DNA of 64,000 bases, from positions 78,276-142,275 of the forward strand of contig CALEMW010000219.1 in assembly GCA_937910695.1 (NCBI GenBank), read 5' to 3'. The number at the start of each line of letters is the position of its first letter. Position 1 is the first letter of the stretch. The stretch is from an uncultured bacterium (GTDB lineage Bacteria; Krumholzibacteriota; Krumholzibacteriia; LZORAL124-64-63). The position numbers and the translations under genes are program-made. The notes below the pieces were generated by a model, which worked only from the letters and a program-made list of their open reading frames with translations, did not search any database and had not been told where the DNA came from. This document shows, piece by piece, positions 10,405-22,703 of the stretch.

Positions 10405-11154
10405 TCATCCAGCCAGCAAAGCGGCGCCTTTGAGGGTCCAGTCCTGATCGACAAGCAAGTCGTCGGGCAATCCAGCGCCGGCGGCGGGATCGGCCACCAA
10501 GCCGGCCAGCCCGCCGGTCAGCACGACGGGCGGGTCACCGAGAGACCGGCGCAGGCTGATCAAGACCCCGGACACACCCTGGATGCCGACATGGAACGAG
10601 CCTGCACTCATGGCCTCGCTCGTCCCCCGGCCGGGCACCAGTGGCATGAACGCAAAGGGTACCGGTGTCAGTCTTGCTGCTCTGTCTCCCAGCGCTTCAG
10701 CCGCCATGGCGGGACCGGGAGCGATGAGTCCTCCGACGAAGACACCGTCACGCAGGACATCGAACGTGGTGGCGGTCCCCACGTCGACGACCAAGGCCGA
10801 AGACCAACCCATCGCCGCCGCTGCGGCCATGTTGGCGAAGCGGTCGGCGCCGGTGGCCGTGGCGTCGTCCACACCGACGGCGAAACCGCTGACATCGCGA
10901 TGATCCACCACTCGGACCTCGGCAAGTCCAGCGAGCAAAGCTTCGGTCACGGCCGGGACGACCGAGACGACCACGACGGCCTCGTTCTCACGGCGGACAT
11001 CCGTCACCGCACGGAGCAGATCTTCGTAGCCGGCGTCTCCGGTGGGTGTCGGTCCTCCACCGAGGCGGAAGCAAGGCGTGATGTCGGGACGTTCGCCGAC
11101 AGTGTCGATTCGGGCCATCGTCACCGAACTGTTGCCGACATCGAGAACGATCAT
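10405..11154 (-). CDS. coaX: Type III pantothenate kinase
   Basis: MIVLDVGNSSVTMARI; VVDHRDVSGFAVGVDD; ATGADRFANMAAA; VVDVGTATTFDVL; ATGA overlap with birA stop. Confidence 0.95.
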   Translation of the reverse strand: MIVLDVGNSSVTMARIDTVGERPDITPCFRLGGGPTPTGDAGYEDLLRAVTDVRRENEAVVVVSVVPAVTEALLAGLAEVRVVDHRDVSGFAVGVDDATATGADRFANMAAAAAMGWSSALVVDVGTATTFDVLRDGVFVGGLIAPGPAMAAEALGDRAARLTPVPFAFMPLVPGRGTSEAMSAGSFHVGIQGVSGVLISLRRSLGDPPVVLTGGLAGLVADPAAGAGLPDDLLVDQDWTLKGAALLAG

Positions 11155-12035
11155 GACTCCTCCTGTCCGTCGCCGAAGCCGGCAACATGGACATCCCCGG
11201 CCAGAACGGTTTGAAGCGAGCCGTCCTCTGCCTCCAGCAGCAGGGCGCCGCTGTCGTCGATCCCCCGGGCGCGACCCGAAAGCGTGCCTCCAGGGGCGGA
11301 CAGCACGACATTGCGGTCGCGCAGATGGTCCAGCGCAGCGTAGAGATCCCGGTAAGGGCCCCACCCTTCGTCCAGGAAGCGCGGCAGCTGTTCGTCACAA
11401 CTGCGAAGCACGTGCTGGGCCAGCATCGCCGGTGTCGTCGCCGGTCCGGATCCGAGGCTGATGGCGACGGCGCGGACCTCCGCCGGTGTCTCGCTGGGCC
11501 AGGGGCCCACGTTCAAGCCCAGCCCAGCCACGAGCAGTCTATCGGGACCACGCTGGACGAGATCCAGAATCATGCCGCCGAGCTTACGGTCCTCAAGATA
11601 GAGATCGTTGGGCCATTTCAGCCGCACAGGGCGGCCGCTGAGTCGACCCACGGCGTCGGCGGTCATCAGTCCCGTCCACACCGCGAGTCGTGATACCTGA
11701 TGACGAGGCAGCGGCGAAACAACCCAGGACATGGCCAACCCACCCGCATTGAACCACCGTCGCCCCTGCCGACCACGGCCGCTGGTCTGTCTGCGGGCGA
11801 TGGCCAGGCTCCCCTCACGAACGTGTTCGGGAGGATTGATGATCTGACGATCCCCACCATGCCAACCCCAGCCGTCCCAGCGGCACAGACGACCGGGAGC
11901 CGGATTCCCCCGCCCGAGCAGGAAGTCGCTGGTGGACCCGACCTCGTCGAGCAGATAGAGGAAGCCGCCTCGGCGTCGAGGCCCGGGGTCGAAGCCCGGC
12001 AGACCGAACCAATCGCGGGCGGGGCCGGTGTTCAT
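11151..12035 (-). CDS. birA: Biotin--[acetyl-CoA-carboxylase] ligase
   Basis: ARRQTSGRGRQGRRWFNAGGLAMSWV; LKWPNDLYLEDRKLGGMILDL; biotin ligase catalytic motifs. Confidence 0.93.
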   Translation of the reverse strand: MNTGPARDWFGLPGFDPGPRRRGGFLYLLDEVGSTSDFLLGRGNPAPGRLCRWDGWGWHGGDRQIINPPEHVREGSLAIARRQTSGRGRQGRRWFNAGGLAMSWVVSPLPRHQVSRLAVWTGLMTADAVGRLSGRPVRLKWPNDLYLEDRKLGGMILDLVQRGPDRLLVAGLGLNVGPWPSETPAEVRAVAISLGSGPATTPAMLAQHVLRSCDEQLPRFLDEGWGPYRDLYAALDHLRDRNVVLSAPGGTLSGRARGIDDSGALLLEAEDGSLQTVLAGDVHVAGFGDGQEES

Positions 12036-12937
12036 GCCTGGGACTCCCGATCGATCGGCTCGAGGTCGAGTCCCAGATCCAGTGCCGGCACCGAATGGGT
12101 CAGCCGCCCCACCGAAGCGGCATCGGCTCCGGCGAGAGCGTGGGCGCGGATCGTCTCCAGATCGACGTTGCCGCTTGCCTCCAACAGAGTGCGCCAGCCC
12201 TCGGGGTCCAGTTCATCCCGCAGACGCACCGCTTCGGCCACCTCGACGGGCGGAAAGTTGTCGAGCAGGATCCAATCCACCTTCAAGGGCAGCACGGTGC
12301 GGAGCTGGACCAAGGTGTCGACTTCGACCTCGATGGCCAACTCGGGGTGCAGCGCTCGACCCCTGGTCACGAGTTCGGCCAGGGAGCCCTTGCGTGCAGC
12401 CCAGTGGTTGTCCTTGAGCAGGATGCGGTCGTGGAGCCCCATGCGGTGATTGTGACCGCCTCCACAGCGAACGGCGTACTTGGCCAACCGACGATATCCG
12501 GGCAGGGTCTTGCGCGTGTCCAGGACCCGGCAGGACGTGCCGGCGGTTTCCTGAGCATAGCGACGCGCCAGAGTGGCGATACCGCTGAGATACTGGAGGG
12601 CGTTCAGAGCCGTCCGCTCTCCGGTTAGAATGGGAGCCACTGGTCCTGCGATCCGAGCGACCGGCTGCCCGGCGACAACATGCGATCCATCCCCAACAAG
12701 ACAATCGACAACGACTTGCGTGCTCAGCTTCGCGTAGATCATCATGACCACAGGCAGTCCGCAGATCACTCCGTCCTGCCGCGCGACAATCATGCCTCGA
12801 GCCTGCACATCCGGGTCAACCGCCACTTCGGTCGTGACATCACCGGATCCTACATCTTCGCTCAGGGCATGCGACACCAGGGCCTCAAGCCAGGGCTCAT
12901 CGGGAAATCCGGCGGCGCGGCCGTCGATTGTGCTCAT
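12032..12937 (-). CDS. nadC: Nicotinate-nucleotide diphosphorylase (carboxylating)
   Basis: LSEDVGSGDVTTE; GERTALNALQYLSGIATL; DTRKTLPGYRRLAKYAVRCGGGHNHRMGLHDRILLKDNH. Confidence 0.97.
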   Translation of the reverse strand: MSTIDGRAAGFPDEPWLEALVSHALSEDVGSGDVTTEVAVDPDVQARGMIVARQDGVICGLPVVMMIYAKLSTQVVVDCLVGDGSHVVAGQPVARIAGPVAPILTGERTALNALQYLSGIATLARRYAQETAGTSCRVLDTRKTLPGYRRLAKYAVRCGGGHNHRMGLHDRILLKDNHWAARKGSLAELVTRGRALHPELAIEVEVDTLVQLRTVLPLKVDWILLDNFPPVEVAEAVRLRDELDPEGWRTLLEASGNVDLETIRAHALAGADAASVGRLTHSVPALDLGLDLEPIDRESQA

Positions 12938-12963
12938 GATCGTTCCTCTGGCTACTGCGACAT

Positions 12964-15006
12964 TCAGACCGAAGGCAGCCCCCACTGGGCCCGCAGGTCG
13001 TCGATGCGGTCACGCAGGCTGGCAGCCGTCTCGAACTCGAGTCGCGCGGCGGCGGCCTCCATCTCGTCATGGAGCATGGTGATCAATCGCTCCGGCGGCA
13101 AGTCTCCAGCGACAATCTCATCCCATGGTTGCGCATCGGCGACGACGTAGGATCGATCCTCCCCCGCGGCCATCGTGGCCTGGATGATCTCGGCCCGGCT
13201 CTTGCGGATGGTCTGGGGCGTGATGCCGTGTTCCTCGTTGTAGGCGGTCTGTTTGACCCGACGTCGATCCATCTCGCTGATGGCCCGGCGCATCGAGTCG
13301 GTAATTCTATCGGCGTACATGATCACCCGGCCGTCGGCGTTGCGGGCGGCACGGCCCGCGGTCTGGATCAATGATCGCTCTGAACGCAGGAATCCTTCAC
13401 GGTCCGCGTCGAGGATGGCCACCAGAGACACCTCCGGTAGATCCAGACCCTCGCGCAGGAGGTTGACGCCGACCAGGACGTCGACATCTCCGAGGCGCAG
13501 CTTGCGCAGGATCTCCACGCGATCGAGGGCCGCGATGTCGGCGTGCATGTAGCTCACGCGCAGGCCGAGACGCTGGAGGTACTCCGACAGGTCCTCGGCC
13601 ATCTTCTTGGTGAGTGTCGTCACAAGCACGCGCTCGCCCCTGGCCACGACCTCACGGGCGCGGCCCAGCAGATCGTCCACCTGGGTTGCAACCGGCCGGA
13701 TTTCAATGATCGGATCGACCAGACCGGTTGGACGGATGACCTGTTCCACGAACTCGCCCCCCGTCTTTTCCATTTCATAGTCGCCAGGCGTGGCCGACAC
13801 GAAGATGGTCTGGGGCATCATGTCTTCGAGTTCGTCGTAACGCAGGGGCCGGTTGTCCATGGCGCTGGGCAGGCGGAAGCCGTGCTGCACAAGGGTCTCC
13901 TTGCGGGAGCGGTCGCCACGGTACATCGCCGCGAGCTGCGAGATGGTCACATGGGATTCGTCGACGATCAGCAGATAATCGTCGGGAAAATAATCGAGCA
14001 GGCAGGCGGGCCGGTCACCGGGGCTGCGGGCGTCGAAGTAGCGGGAGTAGTTCTCCACGCCGTGACAGAACCCCACCTGGCGGATCATCTCCATGTCGAA
14101 GCGCGTGCGTGAGGCGAGCCGCTGGGCCTCGACCACGCAACCGTCGGCGTCGAGTTCGCCGAGGCGGACTTCGAGATCGCGGCCGATATCGTCAAGGATT
14201 TCCTCGAGCCGATCACGCTCGGTGACGAACTGGCGGGCGGGAAAGATCCGCGCCTCGTCGACCCTCACGATGGGCTTGCCGGTGAGTCCGTCGATGAAGG
14301 TCAGCCTTTCGATCACGTCGCCGTACAGCTCGATGCGCAGCACGCGTTCATCGAAGGCGCCGCGCACTTCGATGGTGTCGCCGCGGGCGCGGAAGGTGCC
14401 GTAGCTGCCCGCCTCGGCCCGCGAGTAGTGAATGTCCACAAGACGTTCGAGGAGCAGATCGCGGTCGATGCTCAGGCCGGTTTCCAGCTTGAGGATGTTG
14501 CGATGGAACGTCTCGGGATTGCCCAGCCCGTAGATGGCCGAAACACTGGCCACGACGATCACGTCGCGGCGCGACATCAGCGACGACGTGGCCCGCAGAC
14601 GCAAGCGCTCGATCTCGTCGTTGATCGACACGTCTTTTTCAATGTAAGTCCCCGAAGAAGGCACGAAGGCCTCGGGCTGGTAGTAGTCGTAATAGCTGAT
14701 GAAGTACTCGACGGCGTTGTCGGGGAAGAAACCCTTGAGCTCGCCATAGAGCTGGGCGGCAAGGGTCTTGTTGTGGCTGAAGACGATGGTCGGCCGGTTC
14801 GTCTCGGCGATGACGTTGGCCATGGTGAAGGTCTTACCGGACCCGGTCACGCCGAGCAGGGTCTGGAACGGCAACCCGTCGTGGAGCCCCTTGATCAGGG
14901 CTTCGATGGCTGCGGGCTGATCGCCCTTAGGCGGAAAGGGAGACTGCAGACGGAACGCTCCGATGGCCGACCTCAGTTCCTCAGGCGAGTGGAGTCGAGG
15001 ACCCAC
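12964..15006 (-). CDS. uvrB: Excinuclease ABC subunit UvrB
   Basis: FPPKGDQPAAIEAL, LLGVTGSGKTFTMANVI, YYDYYQPEAFVPSSGTYIEKD; C-terminal UVR domain. Exact start uncertain because it overlaps the upstream ORF. Confidence 0.97.
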   Translation of the reverse strand: MGPRLHSPEELRSAIGAFRLQSPFPPKGDQPAAIEALIKGLHDGLPFQTLLGVTGSGKTFTMANVIAETNRPTIVFSHNKTLAAQLYGELKGFFPDNAVEYFISYYDYYQPEAFVPSSGTYIEKDVSINDEIERLRLRATSSLMSRRDVIVVASVSAIYGLGNPETFHRNILKLETGLSIDRDLLLERLVDIHYSRAEAGSYGTFRARGDTIEVRGAFDERVLRIELYGDVIERLTFIDGLTGKPIVRVDEARIFPARQFVTERDRLEEILDDIGRDLEVRLGELDADGCVVEAQRLASRTRFDMEMIRQVGFCHGVENYSRYFDARSPGDRPACLLDYFPDDYLLIVDESHVTISQLAAMYRGDRSRKETLVQHGFRLPSAMDNRPLRYDELEDMMPQTIFVSATPGDYEMEKTGGEFVEQVIRPTGLVDPIIEIRPVATQVDDLLGRAREVVARGERVLVTTLTKKMAEDLSEYLQRLGLRVSYMHADIAALDRVEILRKLRLGDVDVLVGVNLLREGLDLPEVSLVAILDADREGFLRSERSLIQTAGRAARNADGRVIMYADRITDSMRRAISEMDRRRVKQTAYNEEHGITPQTIRKSRAEIIQATMAAGEDRSYVVADAQPWDEIVAGDLPPERLITMLHDEMEAAAARLEFETAASLRDRIDDLRAQWGLPSV

Positions 15007-15964
15007 TCGCGGCCCAGATTGCGCTGGCGGATGGGCTTGTCGATACCGTTGAGGGTCAGCTCCACACCTTCGCTCTCCTCCAGCCTCACGACGAAGTGGT
15101 CCTGAGCCCCCCAGTAGACCACGTAGCGTCCGCCGACGCGGTAAGGCTGCCCCATCTCGATGCCGTCTTCAGGCACGCCGGCCCGGGCCGAGCGCCAGTC
15201 GACGCCGTGGAGAGCGGTGTCCGCGTCGACGGCCACCGCAGCCCCAACCCGCGAACTGCACACCAAACGGAGGACGAGGGGGAAACGACCCCCTCCTGCG
15301 AAAATCATACGCTCGCTGCCCTCCGGAATCGATGCCGGCAACGGCGCTGAGTCTTCTCCGCTATCTTCGTTGACTTCATTCGGTGTCACACTCGAAGTGT
15401 CCACGACTGCTGTGGTAGCGACGTCGCCCAGTTCCGCATCCGGATCCGGAGACGATATCACCGGAGTTTCTTCGCCGCCTGTTTCGGTTCCGGTCGGCAG
15501 GGCGGTCGCTACGGATTCCTCCACACCCTCCTGATCGTCGCCGAGGAGGCTCAACCCTCCCCAGATCAGCAGGACGGCGGCGAGTACCACGGCCCCGCCG
15601 ACGATGATCTTCAGCCAAGGCAGCCCCTCCACCCGTTCAACGCTGGTTTCTGTTTCCCAGGTCGTCTCGTGGTCTTCACTCGAAGGATCTTCCGGCATCA
15701 CCAGACGGTCGTATCTCTCGATCAACTGATCGGTGTCGAGATCCAATTCAGCGGCAATGGCCTTCAAAAAACTGCGCACATAGAGGGGTCCGGACAGGGC
15801 CTCGTAGTCGTCGCTCTCGAGGGACGACAGAACATGCTCGGGGATGCGTGTCCGGGAGGACAGATCCCCGAGGTCGATGTGCGCACCTTCGCGTGCGGCC
15901 TGGATCAGCTCACCCGGCGTGCGGTAGCGTCCCGTTTCTTCGGTCACGTCCGCTCCTCTCTGTC

Positions 15965-15968
<4 letters not shown>
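14973..15968 (-). CDS. RodZ-like protein (HTH_25 + TM + DUF4115-like)
   Basis: GELIQAAREGAHIDLGDLSSRTRIPEHVLSSLESDDYEALSGPLYVRSFLKAIA is RodZ-type HTH; single TM; C-terminal beta domain. Confidence 0.75.
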
Positions 15969-18715
<2,747 letters not shown>

Positions 18716-18897
18716 GCAGATCTCCTGGCGGTGCGGCATCGCCCGCGCGGGTCCTGGCCGATAGCATAAGGGGCCGGCTTTTCTGAAAGTCGGCGCGAAC
18801 GTTGAAGTGTAAGCAGAGGTCGGGGTTGGGTCAACAGATGTCGCATCATCCTTCTCGCACAGGCGTTCCTCTGATATGCTCTGCAGCAGGAGGCCAC

Positions 18898-21402
18898 ATG
18901 CACGGACCCAGACCTCAGCCCCAGAGTCGTACCGGACGCATTCTGCGCGTTCTCGCACTTTACGTCCTCGCCCCCCTGCTCCTCCTCCTCGAAATCCCTG
19001 TCGCCGTCCACGTGGCCCAGAAGCCTTCGTTCGGTTTCACGGTTCATCAGCTCGAGATCCGCGACGTGCGGTCGGGCGGCCCGGCTGACCAGGCCGGTCT
19101 GCTCACCGGCGATCGCCTGTTGGCCGTCGATGGCGAACCCCTGGGCACGATGGTCGACTGGTACGTGGCTCATGCCGGCCGCTACGAACTCGGGGCGAGA
19201 ACCTACCTCGTCCGCCGCAACGAACATTTCGTGACCGCCACGGTCGCGCCCATTCGCCCGGGGCGCCGCGATGTCGTCTGGTACTACGGCCTTTCCCTGG
19301 CCGGTCTCTCGTTCCTGGCCATGGGCTGGCTCGTGCTCGCCCGCCGCCACGACATGGTGTCGCGCTACTTTTTCGGCCTCTGCTCCCTGTTCGCCTTTTT
19401 CCTGATGGATGTACCCGACTGGCCTTCTTCCACCTATATGACCATCAAGGACATCGTCCGCGACCTGGCTCAGTTGGTGCTGCCGGTGGCCTTCCTCCGC
19501 TTCTTCCTCTACTTCCCGGAACGGACCCATCTCACCGCGACGAATCATCGACGTCATCGGCTGCTGTGGATTCCGGCGTTGATCCTCTTGAGTGTCAGCC
19601 TGGTGATCCAGGCCGCCCGTCTCGATCCTGCTTCACCGGCTGTCACCGTGGCCACCCAGGCCACAGGGCTGTTCCTGGTGGCCTACTTCGCCTCGGGCCT
19701 GGTGGTTTTCGCCCGCAAGGTCTTCCGTCGCGACCGACCGGTCGCCCACTCGAAACTACGCATTGTGCTGTTGGGCTTACTTGCCGGCTTCCTGCCCTTC
19801 CTCGTCGGAGCGGTGCTGCACATCGTGGGACCGGAACCAGCTCCCTGGTGGCAGCACTGGCTGGTATTCTCACTCGTCCTGGTCCCGGTGAGTTTTGGCC
19901 TGGCCATCCTGCGCTACGGTGCCCTCGATATGGAAGACCTGGTCCGACACGGTCTGGTGTACGGCGTGTTGACCGTTGCCGTCGTGGCTGGATATGCCCT
20001 TCTGGTGGGAGGGCTCGGCCACTTCATGGCCATCTATTTCCACACCACGAGCACACCGGTCATCCTAGCCGCCGCCGTGGGGACAGCTCTTCTGCTCAAT
20101 CCCGCCCGACGTCGGCTGCACACCTGGGTCGATCATGCGGTCTACCCGGCCCGACGCGCCACGCGCGAAGCCCTGCACGATCTCGGCCATGAGCTGTCCG
20201 GACTGATCGAAGACAGCGACGCGCCCACGACGATGCTCATGCGACTCTTCGAGCTTTACCGGCCCCAACACGTTTCACTGTTCCTCGAACGCCAGGGCCG
20301 TCTTTGCCTCCATGCCATCGAGTGTGAGGACGACACGACCCCTGAGCCCTGTGCCTTCGACCCCGACGACACGCTGCCCCGAGTCCTGCTGATGGCCCGC
20401 CGCCCGTTGGCGATGGAGGAGCTAGACGGCCTGGACACCGAAACCGAGACCGACGCTGTGACCCGCGTCGTGCTCGACGCCCTCGACGTGCGTCTGGCCG
20501 TGCCCCTGATCACCGGCAACCGACTCGTCGGCTTCCTCACCTTCGGTGCCAAGGCCAGTGGTGCTCTCTACACCCAGGCCGATACCTCCAACCTCCACGA
20601 CTTCAGCGTCCATGCCGCAGCCCTCGTGGAGATCGGACGGCTTTACCAGGACAGCCTTTTGCGGGAACGTTTGGACACGGAGCTGGCGGTGGCCCAGCGC
20701 ATCCAGCAGAGCCTGGTGCCGGAAGAGCCCCTCGAAACGGCAGGCGCCCGCCTCGTGGGCCGTATGGTCTCGTGCCGGGAAGTCGGCGGCGACTCGTTTG
20801 ACTACTTCCGTCTCGACCGCGACACCGTGGCCTTCGCCATCGCCGACGCCGCCGGCAAGGGTGTGCCGGCCGCCCTGGTCATGACTTCGTTGCGCGCCAC
20901 CTTCCGCAGCGCCGCGGTGAACTTCCCCGAACCCGAACGCGTCGTCGAGGAACTCAACAAAGCCGTGAGCAGCATGGCCACACCGGGCCAGTTCATCTGC
21001 TTCTTCTATGGCACCTACCACGCGCCTTCGCGTACCTTGCGCTACTGCAACGCCGGCATGAATCCGCCGCTTCTGTTCCGCGAAGGCCGCACTTGGGCCG
21101 AAAAAATGAAGAAGGGCGGCCTGGTCCTGGGCATCGACGGCGACCGCCGCTACGCCCACGGCACCTTCCACCTCGAAGACGGGGATCTGCTGGTCCTGTA
21201 TACCGACGGCATCACCGAGCAGACAGATGACAAGGGCGAATTCTACGGCGAACAACGACTCGAGGACGCCGTCCGCGAGGCTCGATCCTTGCCCCTCGAT
21301 ACCCTGCTCGACAGGATATTTGCCACGGTGGAGACGTTCGGAGGGCCGATTCAATCCGACGACCGCACCTTGATGTTGCTGCGCACCAACGCATTGACCT
21401 GA
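18898..21402 (+). CDS. Membrane PDZ-TM-GAF-PP2C (SpoIIE/RsbU-type) serine phosphatase
   Basis: PDZ-like VRSGGPADQAGLLTGDRLLAVDGEPL; multiple TM helices; GAF-like middle; PP2C motifs GGDSFDYFRL, IADAAGKGVPAALVMTSLRA, LYTDGITEQTD; CAGGAGG RBS. Confidence 0.88.
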   Translation: MHGPRPQPQSRTGRILRVLALYVLAPLLLLLEIPVAVHVAQKPSFGFTVHQLEIRDVRSGGPADQAGLLTGDRLLAVDGEPLGTMVDWYVAHAGRYELGARTYLVRRNEHFVTATVAPIRPGRRDVVWYYGLSLAGLSFLAMGWLVLARRHDMVSRYFFGLCSLFAFFLMDVPDWPSSTYMTIKDIVRDLAQLVLPVAFLRFFLYFPERTHLTATNHRRHRLLWIPALILLSVSLVIQAARLDPASPAVTVATQATGLFLVAYFASGLVVFARKVFRRDRPVAHSKLRIVLLGLLAGFLPFLVGAVLHIVGPEPAPWWQHWLVFSLVLVPVSFGLAILRYGALDMEDLVRHGLVYGVLTVAVVAGYALLVGGLGHFMAIYFHTTSTPVILAAAVGTALLLNPARRRLHTWVDHAVYPARRATREALHDLGHELSGLIEDSDAPTTMLMRLFELYRPQHVSLFLERQGRLCLHAIECEDDTTPEPCAFDPDDTLPRVLLMARRPLAMEELDGLDTETETDAVTRVVLDALDVRLAVPLITGNRLVGFLTFGAKASGALYTQADTSNLHDFSVHAAALVEIGRLYQDSLLRERLDTELAVAQRIQQSLVPEEPLETAGARLVGRMVSCREVGGDSFDYFRLDRDTVAFAIADAAGKGVPAALVMTSLRATFRSAAVNFPEPERVVEELNKAVSSMATPGQFICFFYGTYHAPSRTLRYCNAGMNPPLLFREGRTWAEKMKKGGLVLGIDGDRRYAHGTFHLEDGDLLVLYTDGITEQTDDKGEFYGEQRLEDAVREARSLPLDTLLDRIFATVETFGGPIQSDDRTLMLLRTNALT

Positions 21403-21504
21403 TCCCGGGTGGTTCCGGCACGATAATGGCTCAAGACGGTTAGGAATCCGCCGAAGGGTGGATCATCAATCCGCCGTCACCTAGGGCCGACCCGGAGGAA
21501 CGAC

Positions 21505-21570
21505 ATGGACGTCATCAGTGCCATCATCGCCCTCTCTGTCATTGACATCTTTTGGTGGTTGAGGAAGTAA
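21505..21570 (+). CDS. Candidate 21-aa hydrophobic micropeptide MDVISAIIALSVIDIFWWLRK
   Basis: GGAGG RBS 6 nt before ATG, 21 codons, TAA, then a hairpin (GAAGCCCGGG...CCCGGGCTTC). Too short for the ORF track. Confidence 0.5.
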   Translation: MDVISAIIALSVIDIFWWLRK

Positions 21571-21611
21571 AATTAACCACAAGTGGGAGTTGCATTGACA
21601 GACGAGAAGTG

Positions 21612-21650
21612 AAGCCCGGGTGGCGTGCTTAAGTGCCGGCCCGGGCTTCT
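21612..21650 (+). terminator. Intrinsic terminator-like hairpin after the micro-ORF
   Basis: GAAGCCCGGG / CCCGGGCTTC perfect 10-bp arms followed by a pyrimidine-rich stretch; coordinates approximate. Confidence 0.6.
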
Positions 21651-21795
21651 GCTTTCCTACCTGAATCATATTGTAATGTCATATTATCCATAATCTTCTA
21701 CCATTTCGTCCTGTATATCTGTTATCTTGAGCTTACGTAGCCCAATCGCCCAGGGTCTTTTCATGACATTTTTTACACAACAAAGGACACGACTC

Positions 21796-22557
21796 ATGAA
21801 GTTGATCATGACTTTGATTGCTCTGTTGGCGCTGGCTTCTCCGGTGCTGGGCTTGAACTTCGATCAGAACATCACACCTGATGTGATTTTCGGCTCGGGC
21901 AACCTCAACGGTTCGTTCACCACCGATGTCGCCGGCGGAATCGAGCTCGGTCTGCGCGGCAAGCTTCGCTTCGATGCCGCCAACCAGCCACAGAATATCT
22001 TCAACAGCAACGGCGACGGTTCCTACTCGTTCATCGCCGGCGCCGCCCCGTCTGGATTTTCCTGGATGCCCGGCTCCCCCACAACACCCGTCTGGAACTT
22101 CGAGTTCTCCGTGAACACCGACAACACCGGCACCAGCGGCCTGAAGCTCGACGCCCTGACCTACGAACTGGGCCTCGACTTCGATCCCTCCCCGGCCGGC
22201 ACCAGCTTCCTGGTCTTCGATCCGATCTCCGCTGGCGTATCTGCCGCTTTCTACGACCACTCCCTCGGCACCAACGCCACGACCTCGGCCACGGACCTGG
22301 TTGCCGGCGACGCCGTAACCTACGCGTCCTATCTGGCGACACAAAACGTCGCCCAGAACTCCTGGAGCTACGAATTCTTCAATGACGCTCCTTTCAACAC
22401 CTTCGATCCCGCCCTGGACGGCGTCTACGAAATCTACCTCCGCGCTTATGACGGCAGCGGTGCGTTGGTGGCGCAGACTTCGATCTCGATCGTGATCGGC
22501 AACGCCGTGTCAAACGAGGACTCCTCCTGGAGCAGCATGAAGACGCTGTTCCGTTAG
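21796..22557 (+). CDS. Secreted PEP-CTERM-like architecture protein ending in W-S-S-M-K-T-L-F-R tag
   Basis: Signal peptide MKLIMTLIALLALASPVLG; middle resembles PEP-CTERM-type exported proteins (VAQNSWSYEFFND); C-terminus NEDSSWSSMKTLFR instead of PEP-CTERM. Confidence 0.7.
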   Translation: MKLIMTLIALLALASPVLGLNFDQNITPDVIFGSGNLNGSFTTDVAGGIELGLRGKLRFDAANQPQNIFNSNGDGSYSFIAGAAPSGFSWMPGSPTTPVWNFEFSVNTDNTGTSGLKLDALTYELGLDFDPSPAGTSFLVFDPISAGVSAAFYDHSLGTNATTSATDLVAGDAVTYASYLATQNVAQNSWSYEFFNDAPFNTFDPALDGVYEIYLRAYDGSGALVAQTSISIVIGNAVSNEDSSWSSMKTLFR

Positions 22558-22587
22558 AACGGTCTTGGGCCTCGACACAGCCCAACA

Positions 22588-22622
22588 AGAGAGGAGCATG
22601 CCCGATGGGCAGGCTCCTCTCT
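22588..22622 (+). terminator. Terminator-like hairpin after the secreted protein gene
   Basis: AGAGAGGAGC ... GCTCCTCTCT stem around ATGCCCGATGGGCAG. Confidence 0.7.
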
Positions 22623-22659
22623 CATCGGTCACCAAAATCGGCAGCGGCATGGCGTGACT

Positions 22660-22696
22660 CCAGGTCCCGTCCGCGTGAGGCGCGGACGGGACCTGG
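22660..22696 (-). terminator. Strong 16-bp perfect stem hairpin downstream of the TlpA-like gene
   Basis: CCAGGTCCCGTCCGCG-tgagg-CGCGGACGGGACCTGG between convergent genes. Confidence 0.75.
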
Positions 22697-22703
22697 AAAG
22701 GCA

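Noticed and set aside
21481-21669. 62-aa minus-strand ORF across the micro-ORF
   Set aside because: No RBS or family; the opposite-strand micro-ORF has a better start context and terminator.
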